A stretch of 27,707 bases of DNA, from contig NW_019091359.1 of NCBI RefSeq assembly GCF_001949145.1, forward strand, positions 4,348 through 32,054, written 5' to 3'. Of the stretch, positions 17,371 to 27,639 are shown in pieces; positions within the stretch are counted from its first letter, which is position 1, and every line of letters begins with the position of its first letter. This DNA is from Acanthaster planci (taxonomy: Eukaryota; Echinodermata; Asteroidea; Valvatida; Acanthasteridae). A program made the position numbers and the translations under genes. The notes under the pieces were generated by a model. The model ran no database searches. It was given only the letters and a program-made list of their open reading frames with translations, and was not told where the DNA came from.

Positions 17371-18407
17371 ATCCTTCCGCTTGGCGGGACTTTCTTGCCA
17401 CACTGCAGCCATGGCCGCACGGGGAAGACGTCTATCCACCTGTAAAATTTACGACAGCAGAATGCGGCATTTCACTAAGTGGTGTGAAGAACAGACTCTG
17501 GCTCCAACTGATGCTCCTCTGAATGCTGTTGCCGATTTCCTGTTACACTTATTCGAGCCCTGGCTGCCATCCACACTGGTTTTGAGGATGGCTCTGACAT
17601 CTCCAACAACCTGATACTGCACCACCTCCTCCGTGGAATGTTTGTAGAGCGTCCCCCTACGAAGAAGTTAGTTGCATCTTTGGAATCAAATAAGGTTCTC
17701 CGGATGCTTGCCGGTCCTCCCTTTGAACCCTTGAGTAACACGTCCTTCCTACACACTATTATTAAGCTGACCTTCCTCTTTGCAGCAGTCACATCTAGAA
17801 GAGGCTGCAAATTACAAACGCTCTCAGTAGTTGAGGGTCATCTGTGCTGGGAGCCTCACGGGGTCTGCCTCATTCCCGCTGTTGGTTTTTTAACCAAGAA
17901 CCAAACTCCATCCTTTGAGCCCCCAGATATCTTCATGCATACGATTTCCTCGCATTCTGGGGATGATGCTGATAAACTCTGGCATCCGGTTTGTACTTTG
18001 AAATGGTACTTGGCCAATACTAAGGGTCTCAGCGGATTGACGACTCAACTGTTACCACCTCAACAAGCCCATATCGCCCAGCAGCAAGAGACACGATAGC
18101 CCGCTGGACGGTTGCAGCCATCAAGTTTGCTAACCCGGATTGGCCTTCACAACCTGATGAGCAAGGTAATCACTACATCAGGGCTCACGACGTTAGAGCA
18201 ATTTGTACTTCATCGTCTTACTTTCGAGGTGTTCCTATTGCAGACATAAGTAAACCTGCAAGCTGGAAGTTTCCCTCTACCTTCACTTTCTGCTACCTGA
18301 GGGACGTCCTGCTTAATGACTCTTTACATGGCAGGACAGTTCTACTCCCTCTAGCACGAACTCCGGCAACAAGGGCGGACAACGAAGCTCATGAGGAATC
18401 CCACTAG
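17351..18407 (+). pseudogene. DIRS tyrosine recombinase (copy C), catalytic residues present but frame broken
   Basis: Tyrosine recombinase integrates the circular DIRS intermediate. The N-terminal core-binding part is seen in MAARGRRLSTCKIYDSRMRH and FTKWCEEQ..NAVADFLLHLFE. After a frameshift near 17555 it continues AAIHTGFEDGSDISNN, HHLLRGMFVERPPTKKL, LAGPPFEPLSNTSF and the first catalytic Arg region AVTSRRGCKLQTLSVVEG. Another shift near 18060 leads to SPYRPAARDTIARWTVAAIK, then HDVR at 18186-18197 and the active-site Tyr at 18294-18296 (FTFCYLRDV). The stop is TAG at 18405-18407. All family landmarks (Arg, HxxR, Tyr) are present across three frame segments, so decay is recent relative to copy B. 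Confidence 0.88.
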
Positions 18408-18550
18408 TGTGAGTCCAGTTATGTTTTTACCTATCATGAGCACCTCTCACTGACATTTCTGCATTTTTCTTCCAGTTGGTTACATAACTATTATCTCTTT
18501 GGCTGTTGCATGCTCAGTAGCCAACCCACCACCAGTAACGGTGCCACTCT

Positions 18551-18895
18551 GCATATGTAGTGACTGTTTGGGTAGTTAGAGCGCAGTAAGACTCCTCCCG
18601 ACATTGATTGTGTGGGTCGGGTCAATTAGGCAACACCTACCCAAACAGTCCTCTCCCGCCTGTCCTCCCCCGCCTGTCCTCCCCATCAGGCTACGACTTT
18701 AGTCGCTTTCGAAAAGAAGGACGATCATGGCGGCGAGACCATAGTGCATAGTGGGAGGTCATAGGGCATCTCAGATGATAAAGTCTTATTCATCGATTGG
18801 CCATGCACGCATGGGAAATTTGCATATGTAGTGACTGTTTGGGTAGGTATTCTCCAGTAGACCCGACCCATACAATCAATGTGGGGGAGGAATTT
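18551..18895 (+). repeat. DIRS right terminal repeat with internal complementary region (copy C)
   Basis: Direct 26-nt cores lie at 18551-18576 and 18822-18847. In addition, 18593-18650 is the reverse complement of 18833-18891 over about 58 bases, with most mismatches confined to an 11-base central stretch and the outer parts (ACCTACCCAAACAGTC; ACATTGATTGT; GGGTCGGGTC) nearly perfect. DIRS elements are known to carry an internal complementary region matching their outer ends, used in rebuilding the circular intermediate; this fits that description. An octamer ATTTGCAT precedes the second core, as in copy B. Confidence 0.8.
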
Positions 18896-18919
18896 GGTTG
18901 TTAGTGCATCACCTGGTGC

Positions 18920-19848
18920 TATTTGAAACTTAGGAGTCTGGTTTGATTCAGAACTTCAATTGGGAAGTCACATCAGTAAAATCAGCAGTCAATCATTTTA
19001 TCATCTGTATAATTTGCACAGAATTAATTAGGAAGTACTTGACTCGTCAATCCACAGGGTCTTTAGTACATGCCTTTGTAACAAGCAAATTAGTTTATTG
19101 TAACAGTTTACTGTATGGTCTTCCCAAAACTCACATTGGTAAATTAAGGAGAATTCAAAATGTTGCAGCCAGAGTACCTGTTACATTACCCCTGTTTTGT
19201 ACTCTATTCATTGGTTACCAGCGGTCTATCCTATACAGTTTAAAAGTTTGCTTTTAATGTTTAAATGTATACATGGAACAGCTCCAAAATATCTTTCTGA
19301 TTTGTTATCTGTTGTTCATCAAAATAGATACAGTTTGCGTTCAACTGATGGTATCCTACTGACTCCAGGGACCATTAGGTGTAGAGTAACATTAGGTGAT
19401 TGTGCGTTTCAGACGGCTGCCCCAAAGCTATGGAATAAACTTCCATCTTGGATAAGAAATATTATTAGGGTTACTGAATTTAAAACAGAAGTAAAAACTT
19501 GTCGTTTTAAACAGGCTTTTAATGTATAAAAATGGATATGTACTGGATGGTTGTGATTGCAATGTATTTTGCTGTATTTTTTACTGATGTACTAACAGTG
19601 CACTTTTGATGATATTTGATGGCTTATGGTTTAATACACTTTTTGATGGTGTTTTATTTATGTACCTTTATTGATGTATGAGTGAAATATTGATGTTGTA
19701 CTCTTGATGATGTATTATTGATGAATTAATGTGTTATTTATGGTGTTTTTTTCCTTTTATTTATATATATATTATGTAAATTGCATAAGAACATATACAA
19801 ATGAAATATGTGCTATATAAGTGTAATTATTATTAATTATTATTATGT
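18920..19848 (+). mobile_element. 5'-truncated CR1/L2-like LINE
   Basis: Only the end of the ORF2 and the 3' UTR remain. The 3' end runs GTGCTATATAAGTG followed by an (ATT)-rich microsatellite at 19827-19848, the usual way CR1/L2-type elements end. It starts close to the end of DIRS copy C (18895). Confidence 0.75.
18930..19529 (+). pseudogene. CR1/L2-like ORF2 C-terminus, frameshifted
   Basis: The frame opens LGVWFDSELQLGSHISKI, the LGV.FDS.L...HI..I motif just after the RT domain of CR1/L2/Jockey-group LINEs. It goes on in other frames through LVHAFVTSKLVYCNSLLYGL and PKTHIGKLRRIQNVAARV, then IHWLPAVYPIQFKSLLLMFK and CIHGTAPKYLSDLL. It finishes with CAFQTAAPKLWNKLPSWIRN and ends FKQAFNV with TAA. 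The final 110 residues (19197-19529) are one open frame. The RT active site is upstream and absent. At least two frame changes are needed. Confidence 0.85.
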
Positions 19849-19973
19849 CCGGGAAAATGAAAGTAAAGTTTTAAAACAAAATTGTTGAAAATCCATCATA
19901 CATGTATGTTGAATTTTGACTCTCTGAGTAAAAAGGTATTAATGAACGGGAATAAATATGTGCTTTGCCTATC
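19849..19973. other. Short unassigned stretch
   Basis: No feature recognised apart from a TACATGTA palindrome at 19899-19906. Confidence 0.4.
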
Positions 19974-20397
19974 TTAACCCCTTCGCACCGGGAGGTGGCT
20001 AGAAACGCCGTAAAAATTGAGATCCTCAGCCCACTTTTCAGCTATTATTCTCTACCTACGCTCGAGTGAACACGGTGAAAGAAGGCAGACCCTGGCTCTT
20101 GTATATATGGTAATTGGTCTTTGTGCGTAGCCCAGAAATGAAAAGACCGAATTTGCATCATAATCACCAGCTCCACAATAGTCCCCACTTTGAAAAGAGG
20201 CAATGGGAAAGTGGAAGGGTGAGTAGAGCCACATGCCTCCGAACAATCAGCCTTTTCACCATGTAATTCAAAGCGTGCAGAGCACGCAGGGCCACAAACC
20301 GAGACTTTGCGGTTTGGCAGGTGGCCTTCATGGCCAAGCGAGGCTGGAATTCTTGGAATCGGCTTTCGGGAAGACATTCCTGTCATCAAGGAGTTAA
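19974..20397. mobile_element. piggyBac-like miniature element flanked by TTAA
   Basis: TTAA at 19974-19977 and 20394-20397 bracket 416 bp. The left end starts CCCCTTCGCACC; the complement of the right end starts CTCCTTGATGACAGG. The TTAA duplication and C-rich start fit piggyBac-type elements, but end symmetry is weak (about six matches in the first seven bases). No transposase inside. Confidence 0.5.
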
Positions 20398-20485
20398 ACT
20401 AATGTTCAAGATCTTGCTCAGGAGAACGAATACTGATAATGCCCTCACTTGCTGCTCAGGCATCAGTCCCATCCATTCTCCCGAA

Positions 20486-20512
20486 CTGGTCTTAAATGCA
20501 CATTAAGACCAG
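20486..20512. repeat. Perfect 10-bp hairpin
   Basis: CTGGTCTTAA, seven bases, TTAAGACCAG. No coding frame or element was recognised around it. Confidence 0.8.
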
Positions 20513-21309
20513 CCAAGCACGTATTCTAATCCCTTATTATTCGGAACCTTGTCTTCAGTGAAAAGTATTTCCCATTCGTGTAGGTTATGAATTCGCTTTC
20601 AAAACAGTTTTAACATGTTTTTTTATGAAAGTGGAATGTACATGTAGATTAAGTAAAGCATTGTTATAACAAAACATGCCTGACAATTGCGAAGAAAAAG
20701 TTAAATTAATAAAACTCAATAACGGGGCAAGTGGACTCATCACCAGTCGTTGTTAAGCGATGTAACCTGCACCGTGTGTTCGCTCCATCACCGTCACTTG
20801 AGAATTGCGCACGTAAGTACATTAACGTTTTAGTTGGCGACTGACTACAGAGGTGCAATTTTGAGTGGGAAGTGAATTTTTTTTACCTTTGGCATTGAGA
20901 GCTCGTAAATTTAACTTCCAAAGAGACATTTGTGTGTAAGAGAAAAACGGATTTTAATGGCAAATTAATTTTACATTAGTTTAAAGGTTGGGAAGGGACA
21001 TTTTTTTATTATCTTTTTTATGTTTTGGCAGGGAGCTTGTAGCAAGTTTGTTTTTTTATTCGGGTCCTCTTACAAACACCCATTGTCCATCATGTTCGTT
21101 GGGATTGGGCAGTATGAAAGTGTCCACCCACAAAAGAAAACTCATTGATCTCTTGAGAATCTGAAATGCTCCAAAACTGCAGTCGTAGAGTAGTGAACAT
21201 TATCACTGTGCCAAGTACAATAGCTCTTTATAGAATGAGTTCGTTGATAGATGAGTTGTTTTCAAAATGCTCGTGCTAAAATAGAGAGATAACAATACAT
21301 CTGCACTCT
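20513..21309. other. Unassigned DNA; one donor-like site
   Basis: No repeat family recognised. GTAAGTAC at about 20814, after GAATTGCGCAC, is a strong donor-type sequence that could end a 5' non-coding exon, but there is no supporting frame. Confidence 0.3.
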
Positions 21310-21311
21310 AC

Positions 21312-21478
21312 AGGTGTGGAAAAAGCACTTGTCTTAACAGAAATGTTGTATTTCCCAAGTTCGTATTAAAGACTTTTTTTCCCATAGTAATGAACACACT
21401 TTGGTTGGGACCAGCGACATATGCTTGCCTTAACCAGAATCTTGGCTTATCCGAGCTCATATTACCAAGAGTTGACTG
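21312..21478 (-). mobile_element. pogo/Tigger-like terminal fragment
   Basis: On the minus strand, starting after TA at 21479-21480, the sequence reads CAGTCAACTCTTGGTAATAT then CTCGGATAAGCCAAG and TTAAGACAAGTG, resembling the repeated terminal pattern of Tigger elements. The other terminus was not found. It directly abuts the gypsy-like remnant, into which it probably inserted. Confidence 0.5.
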
Positions 21479-21482
21479 TATA

Positions 21483-21990
21483 AGCCTTGCAGGTATGTTG
21501 GTACCTAGTGCTGTCTCGTGTCTGCCTCAAAACAGCCAATGTATGGTATGTCTGACCCATTGTCTGAAGGCAGGCGATAGCAAACCCTCTTGGCTTCAAA
21601 TACTGGTTGTAGTACGACTCAGACATGGTGAAAACAATTGAACCTGTGTCAAGCAAACATTGGATAGGATGTAAATAATCACATAAACCAAACACAGCAC
21701 TGACGTGGTAACAGTTGGAAACTGCTTTATCAAGAAATTGCTGATTTATCCCCTCCAGTTGACTGGCTCCTGACAACTGAGGGTGCTGGTTTTCCTTCCA
21801 AGGTGTGGCATCAGGTCACAGGCAGTGGATGTAGGGCAAGCTCTGGTTCCCTGGCTGTCTCTGACGGGGAAGGGAACAATTGTTGGCAAAATGCCTGAGC
21901 TCTTGCTGTGATTTGTAGTGTTTTCCATGACATTAAATTTTAGCGGGGCGGCAGACACAATGCAACCACAAAGTGCAAAAGCCCTGGCCA
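21483..21990 (-). pseudogene. Ty3/gypsy-like gag-protease remnant
   Basis: The minus strand carries a 104-residue frame whose centre reads CLLDTGSIVFTMSESYYNQY; DTGS (+ coordinates 21639-21650) is the aspartic-protease active-site motif of retroelement polyproteins. Downstream, in another frame, comes TALGTNIPARL, which resembles the LG..IP.RG step that follows the protease in this class. Upstream is a fragment ELRHFANNC, like the end of a CCHC zinc knuckle. No RT, integrase or LTR is visible nearby, and the downstream part is cut off by the Tigger-like piece at 21478. The assignment to Ty3/gypsy rather than another LTR group is moderate. Confidence 0.6.
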
Positions 21991-22304
21991 CATTTTAAGG
22001 CCCCGGGAAAGTTGGATTTTAAATGCTCTGTGGTGCAATATGAGGCCACTTCTGACTCATTGAATCAAGTTTGCTCTTCTTACAGCTTAAAATAAAGGCA
22101 AAATATTTTAACTATCTTGCCTTAATATTATTTTGAGGAAGCCTTAATCAACTACTGATATCTGCCCATTGTGCCTTTACATTAGTTACTAGTATTGAAG
22201 TCTCCTTCAACACGTACAATAACAGGCATGTACACATGTATATTCTTTTTCTCATCTGCCCCCTTCAGCCTTGCCGCTGCAGGCGCCGCAAAGGAATTCT
22301 TCAA
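21991..22304. other. No feature recognised
   Basis: AT-rich, with a T/C-rich run ending in CCCCCTTCAG near 22269 that resembles a splice acceptor; no matching exon could be argued. Confidence 0.35.
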
Positions 22305-22375
22305 CTTAAAACAACTAGAGGTGGTGGTTTTTACAGCAACAACCACAGAGCTGTTTCAAATTTCTAGTTGTTTAA
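22305..22375. repeat. Small inverted repeat with TTAA-like ends
   Basis: TTAAAACAACTAGA (22305 on) and TCTAGTTGTTTAA (to 22375) are complementary over 11 central bases around a ~40-bp interior containing CAACAACCACAGAGC. It may be a remnant of a small foldback-type repeat. Confidence 0.55.
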
Positions 22376-22409
22376 TGGAAAAAAATAAAATAAAAAAATA
22401 AAAAAACCC

Positions 22410-24590
22410 ACAAAGTGACGTCATCGTGACATTATCAATCTGGAATATTTTTTGTGTCAGGGTCTTTGTTGGCTGTAACTGAAAACGATCACCGTGACAG
22501 ATGTCAAAGTTACCATAATTTTGTCTTGTAATCATGTACAAAGTCAATGGGCTACAAACACATGAAAAAAAAATGCTGCTTTAAGTGCCTGTCACGTAGT
22601 TTGCGGTCAAACTTAAGAGAAAAAATTTATGATATATCACTTGATATTTTCAACTCTTAGGTATATTTGTAATCAACGAAACATAAGATTTAGTCTGAGT
22701 TCTCTTTCTTTCTCATAGTAATCTTGAGCGGAAGATGAGGACGGCTCAGTCATTAGTTTTTAAGTCGAAAAACGTGCACAAAACCTATGGAGAAAAACTG
22801 CAGCTTTAAAGTCATGTCACGTGATTTGTGTTGATATTGAAAAAAAATTCTGAAATGTTATTTGATATTCAGACTTTTTGGTGTATTTGTAATTGAACGA
22901 AGACATAAAAAAAAATATGATTTTTCCTTCGTTCTCATAGTAATCCTCAGCCGAAGTTCATGACTACTCTCAGTAAGATTGATAATATTGCGTAGCAGAA
23001 AAACATGTACAAAACCTATGGGGAAAACTGCAACTTTAATCTCATGTCATGTGACCCCTGATGACGCCACCATAACAATTTTATTTTGACAGGCCCTTGG
23101 ATAAATGGATTACCTATGCTCCCAATATAAAGTCAGTCAGATGTATGAATGCAACAGTCTTTAACTTTAGAAAAACGTGTACAAAACCTATGGAGAAAAA
23201 CTACAATTCAAAATTTAATAATACATCAGGTGACCTAACACATAATGACAATATTTTTCCTAAACCCTCTCTAACTGTTGGGCCAAAAACCTTGACCTGG
23301 TCGAAAACAGCGAGGAAGTCCGGCTATTGAAAAACGTGCACAAAACCTACGGGGAAAAATTAAACATTCAAAATTCAATAATAAATCGTGTGATGTCGTC
23401 ATCATGATGAATTTCTTCTAGGTCCGTGATCTTCTGAAAGTCTGCCACGTTTGAGGTCAATCAGATATATAAAACTACTAAAGTCGAGTGGTGGAAGAAA
23501 ACGTGTACAAACGCTACTGAGAAATAGTCTGACAAAAAAAGCAGAAAAAACGAGAGGTCATATGTCTGTTTGCCAACAGAACAGAGGGCTTTTTTGCATC
23601 CCTTTTGAGTTGAACAACTAATCTACTGCACAAACCTGATGGCGTAAATCTGTCATCATGACCGTTTGGGTCCAAGGTTTCAACCCAATCAGGCATGTAC
23701 TTCAGAAAATAACATGCTTTACATAAAATGTAATTTGACTCCTCATCTCATGAGGTCATCATCACATCAGGTACATTTTCATGTAGAACACCTCCTTTCC
23801 TTGTCATCTGCAAGTTTCTAGTCAATGGAATATGTACTTCAGGAGATATAGGGCTTTAAACAGTGCACATTAAATGTCATGTGACTTGTCTCCTGATGAT
23901 GTCTTCATCACATGAGGTCAATATTCCTCTAAAGCACTCCCTTTTCAAGATATCTGCTTGATTTGAACCTGATTGGACATCTACTTCAGGAGATATAGGG
24001 CCTTAAAGAGTGTGCATCTTTAAATGTCATGTGACTTGTCTCCTGATGATGTCATCATTACATCAGGTCAAAATTCCACGAAAGCACTTCCTTTTCAAGA
24101 TATCTGCAAGGTTTGAACCCAATTGGATATATACTTCAGGAGATATAGAGTTTTAAATAGTGCACCTTTAATGTCACGTGACTTGATAATCTGATGATGT
24201 CATCATCACATGAGGTCTATTTCATCTAAAACACTTTTTTAAATATCTGCTAAGTTTTTAGCAAATCAGACGTGCACTTCAGGAGATATAGTACTTTAAC
24301 CCTCCTATGCTAAGATACATTCGTGACACAATTTTCATATCAGTCAAAATCAGTCTAATTTCCCATATGTGTCTGTGTACTGGGGGAAATCAAGTGGAAG
24401 GCATTTTTGACTGTTTTTGACAGTTAAAACAGAAAGAGGGTTAGAGGATGCACCTTAAATGTCAAGTGATTCGTCTGCTGATGAAATTGTCATCACGTGA
24501 GGTCAATTTCCATTTATAAACCTTCCCTTCTTAACTACCTGCAAGGTTTCAACCCAATCAGCCATGTACAATACAAAGTACAATACAAAA
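22410..24590. repeat. Diverged tandem-repeat array, two sub-families, about 2.2 kb
   Basis: Sub-family 1 (about 22530-23540): the word GAAAAACGTGTACAAAACCT (or near) recurs at about 22766, 22998, 23170, 23329 and 23497, spacing about 160-230 bp. Sub-family 2 (about 23725-24590): ATGTCATGTGACTTGTCTCC (or near) recurs at about 23728, 23874, 24024, 24171 and 24459, spacing 146-150 bp and one double step. Each unit of the second set also has CTTCAGGAGATATAGGGC. Both sets share the core CTTTAA.TGTCATGTGAC followed by CTGATGAYGTCATCA, so they look like one family. No coding capacity is apparent. Confidence 0.8.
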
Positions 24591-26899
24591 CATTATCGTT
24601 ATTGTGGAAAAGCACAGGTTAGACATTTTAAACATTTGTCCCTTTTGGCGTTCCATACAATGCGATCTGCTCTCCGCACTGCGTGCTCAGCAATTTGCTA
24701 GGTCTCAAGTATATGCCCTATGCACTGTGCGCCGTCTATGTTACAGGCAGATATTGGGCGTCCACACACACAGTAACCAATGCACAGTATGCAAATAGGA
24801 TTTTCGAGTTGTTTCCAAAGTATTAAAAGCACTTAAGTTGTGTGTAGAAAAAAGTGCACTAATTAAGTGGAATTTTGAGTAGAATAAGCAAAAGAGGAAG
24901 AAAAAAAAAGAACAAAAAGAATGTCTTGTTCGCAAAATTGCAAAAAAGCCAAAAAAAAAATGTTAACAAAAACAAGAGCTATTTCACCGAAACGCCGAAA
25001 CAGCTAATAAACCATGGACAAAAGACTGCTTGAAAGGAGCTCTGCGTGGCTGGGCAGGTCATTCGGCTATGGCCTTGGCAATGACCAGTTTTCAAAAGGC
25101 TTAGTCGCCTCAGGGGTTTCACCAGGTTTTCTTAGGGGGAGGGGTTTGGTCATCAAAAATTGATATTTTGGGGGCAGTTTTTGATGAGGTATTTTCTGAG
25201 AAAAATAATGCCTCCAAGCATTATGGGAACATTGTAATTTAGTAAACTGGTTCTTGGTAAAACTAAGTAAAACCTGGAAGCAGTCTAGAATTATTTACAT
25301 ATGTGCAATTGATATTACGTGAATACTTGTACAGTATGATGTGAATGCTTAACTATAATATATGTATTACACGCTGCGTATGTTGCATCCAGATCTTTTC
25401 TATTGTAAATGTTAATGTGATAATACCGAATATGAATCATTTTAATCCTAAGATAAATTCATTTACATATGTTGGATGTGAATTAAAGCGAGAACAGTTT
25501 ATATGCAGTATTAGTGTATTTATTTGGAACCCCGACATTGGACCCCACATTCAATTTCGTTACCATTCAAATTCCATGACATATACGTAAGTCTGATACA
25601 CCACTTCATAAAGCAACTAGAGGGTCTGGACCTATAAAATGACGTCTGGGCCCAAGATATTATGCACAAAGATAGCATGCGTCCACCCAAGACAATACAC
25701 CAAAAATAAAGTGGCTCAATGTGCACACAGCCCACCAACTACAGGTACTACATAAACAAGCCACTAGCACCGAAGTGCTAAAGAACTCACAGCAGATACA
25801 CTATTGTGCTGCACAGCCTTACCCCTCAAGTTCAGGTTGTCCTTGGTCTTAAAGCTGATATGAACTAAAAGCAAGAGATGTGCTTGCTCCCGACATGAGA
25901 TTGTTAAATAAATTAACCTTTAAATCACATTTGAAGCAAGATATGGGACAGAGAGAACCCCCCCACCTTTGTGTCAGTCACTGCTTGATTGGAATCTCAG
26001 GAATTCTTTACAGACTTCTGGGGGGGGATGTGTTAGGTAACAACAGTCTAGAGTGTGTATAGGAATTGGACAGGTAAGGGGGGTACCCCTCCATCCCATA
26101 TCTTTCCTGGTATATTAAATCAACAAATTTCAGGTAAACAAAGCAGGATGAAGGTGCAGGATGAAAGATGAAGGTGAACACATTAACTATGTTCACTTTT
26201 GAACTTCAGAAAACAGCTTAGGCACATTGCCCATGCTTGCGATCTGTGGACCCATTCTTTGTTTCTCCTTAATTGGCTTTTGCATGACCCTGTGCAAAAA
26301 CTTTTACACTTGTTTTGCTCTGTTTTCTTCATAGTCTTCTCCTCAAAAACCCTTTCAGTTTGTGCATGTTTTCTAGGTTCCACTATAATCACTTTGCAAT
26401 CTCCCATCTTTATCACAAAGACCCTTGTGCATAGGTGGTCCTAGTTGAATGACATAATTACATCATCATGCAATTTATTATTTAATTTGAAATATTTATT
26501 TTAACCCATTTTCTTTGTAAACAGTTTTTATAACAGGCCTCAGTGGCTCTAAACTTCAGTTGAGGATTTCTGTGATGATGAAACAGAAATTGTATAAAAT
26601 TTTCCACTGTGTTGGATTACAAATACCCCTAAGAGTCAAGGTATAAACTTGCATTTTATGCAAAAGTTTCGATTCAAACACAAATCATGTGACATGAAAT
26701 TAAAGGTGCGTTTTTTCCTTCATAGGTGTTGTGCATGTTTTTTTACTGTCACAGACTTGAGCACTGTTATCTATCTGACAGACTTCATATTGGGTGCATA
26801 TTTAGTCCAGCCTGGAAGGGTCTCAGAATAAAATTGTTCCTGTGATATCGTCAGGTATTTCAAAAATTATACAGCCGTTTCGCCAGATTAATCCTTAAC
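24591..26899. other. Long stretch without a recognised gene
   Basis: About 2.3 kb of AT-rich DNA read on both strands. Small frames exist but none shows motifs or paired splice sites. Minor structures: A-rich tract 24895-24960, hairpin TAGCAC/GTGCTA at 25765-25780 with CGAA loop, and opposing C-run (25958-25966) and G-run (26020-26028). Confidence 0.5.
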
Positions 26900-27545
26900 G
26901 CCCACCCCACTTATACACAGGAATTTCTATGGGCACTTTTGTGTAATCATTGTCACTTCATTGAAAAATCCTAGAATTTGTGAAGTCTACAAATGCATAA
27001 ATAACTTGAGTCCAGCATATCTCATATTGTGCTTTGAGTAACTATGCCACCATGCTAATACTCGTGCGAAGTCAAACGGGTCCACATGTCCATCTGTTGT
27101 TCCCAAGACCAGTGCTGCCAGTCACTTTTCAGTGCCTAAAATCTATGTTTTATCTGGCAATTTAATTAATTTCCTCATTATATTACCCCTCGTGCTGTGT
27201 CTTTGATTATGACTACGTTTACTTCTCTTTGTATCTCTATTAGCTCGTATTCTTTTAATTTTGTTGGTCATTCATTGTGTTCCCTTCTTTTATCGTTTTG
27301 TTTTGCCTCTGTGCTATCAGTGGACATGTTCATGTTGATGTTTTCATAAGATTTTAGGTTTTATTTTGCAAATTTTATAATTTAACATGTTGATTGTTTT
27401 GTATTTTATTATTTGTGGTGTTAATGACATTTGTTTTAACTTATTTTAAGTTCCATTTCAATGAGTGTCCATGTTACCTGAAACAAGGCTCTCATATAAC
27501 TGATAAGGGTACCCCGTGTAAATAAAATGGCAAATAAAATAAAAG
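26900..27545 (+). mobile_element. 3' tail of a CR1/Jockey-group LINE, decayed
   Basis: From about 26970 a frame reads KNPRICEVYKCINNLSPAYL, then after a TAA HANTRAKSNGSTCPSVVPK and AASHFSV. This matches the end of ORF2 in CR1/Jockey-group elements, where VYKCLH.LAP.YL is followed by an H..NTR and then an FS..GAK.WN.LP block; the last is barely recognisable here. The 3' end is A-rich with repeated AAATAAAATGG-type words (about 27517-27545), fitting a LINE tail. The RT core is absent, so this is a 5'-truncated relic. Confidence 0.6.
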
Positions 27546-27598
27546 TAATGGAAAAGATGTAACAATCAACAAACAGCCCAGAATTAAGACATAAATTC

Positions 27599-27604
27599 TT
27601 TATT
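27599..27604 (-). terminator. Poly(A) signal for a minus-strand gene entering from the right
   Basis: AATAAA on the minus strand, 35 bp past a TGA at 27642-27640. Supports the end of a transcript here. Confidence 0.5.
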
Positions 27605-27639
27605 TATATTGGACTCAAACTCTATCAATATCCCTTGTT

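Larger units (their letters stand above)
16261..18895 (+). mobile_element. DIRS-type retrotransposon copy C lacking reverse transcriptase
   Basis: Plus-strand order: gag-like part (16261 to about 16985), the tail of the RNase H region (about 16993-17370), tyrosine recombinase (17351-18407), then a terminal repeat with an internal inverted arm (18551-18895). The RT and most of RNase H, roughly 1.5-2 kb in a full element, are absent between the gag-like part and the RNase H tail. The left terminal repeat is also not seen. Same family as copy B. Frameshifts show it is no longer coding for a complete recombinase. Confidence 0.85.

Noticed and set aside
22195-22330. Possible exon after CCCCCTTCAG with frame LAAAGAAKEFFNLKQLEVVV
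   Set aside because: The 3' side runs into the inverted repeat at 22305-22375, no convincing donor is present, and the peptide is not recognised.
23700-24590. Repeated CTGATGA boxes as possible hammerhead ribozymes
   Set aside because: No GAAA box follows at a suitable distance with a pairing stem in any unit; CTGATGA here is part of the TGATGAYGTCATCA palindrome.
25765-25780. Hairpin TAGCAC/GTGCTA with a UUCG-type loop on the minus strand
   Set aside because: Six base pairs are too few to separate from chance in 27 kb without a surrounding conserved structure.
26183-26444. Overlapping plus and minus frames of about 80 residues
   Set aside because: Both strands are open over the same interval with no motifs, no splice sites and low-complexity character.
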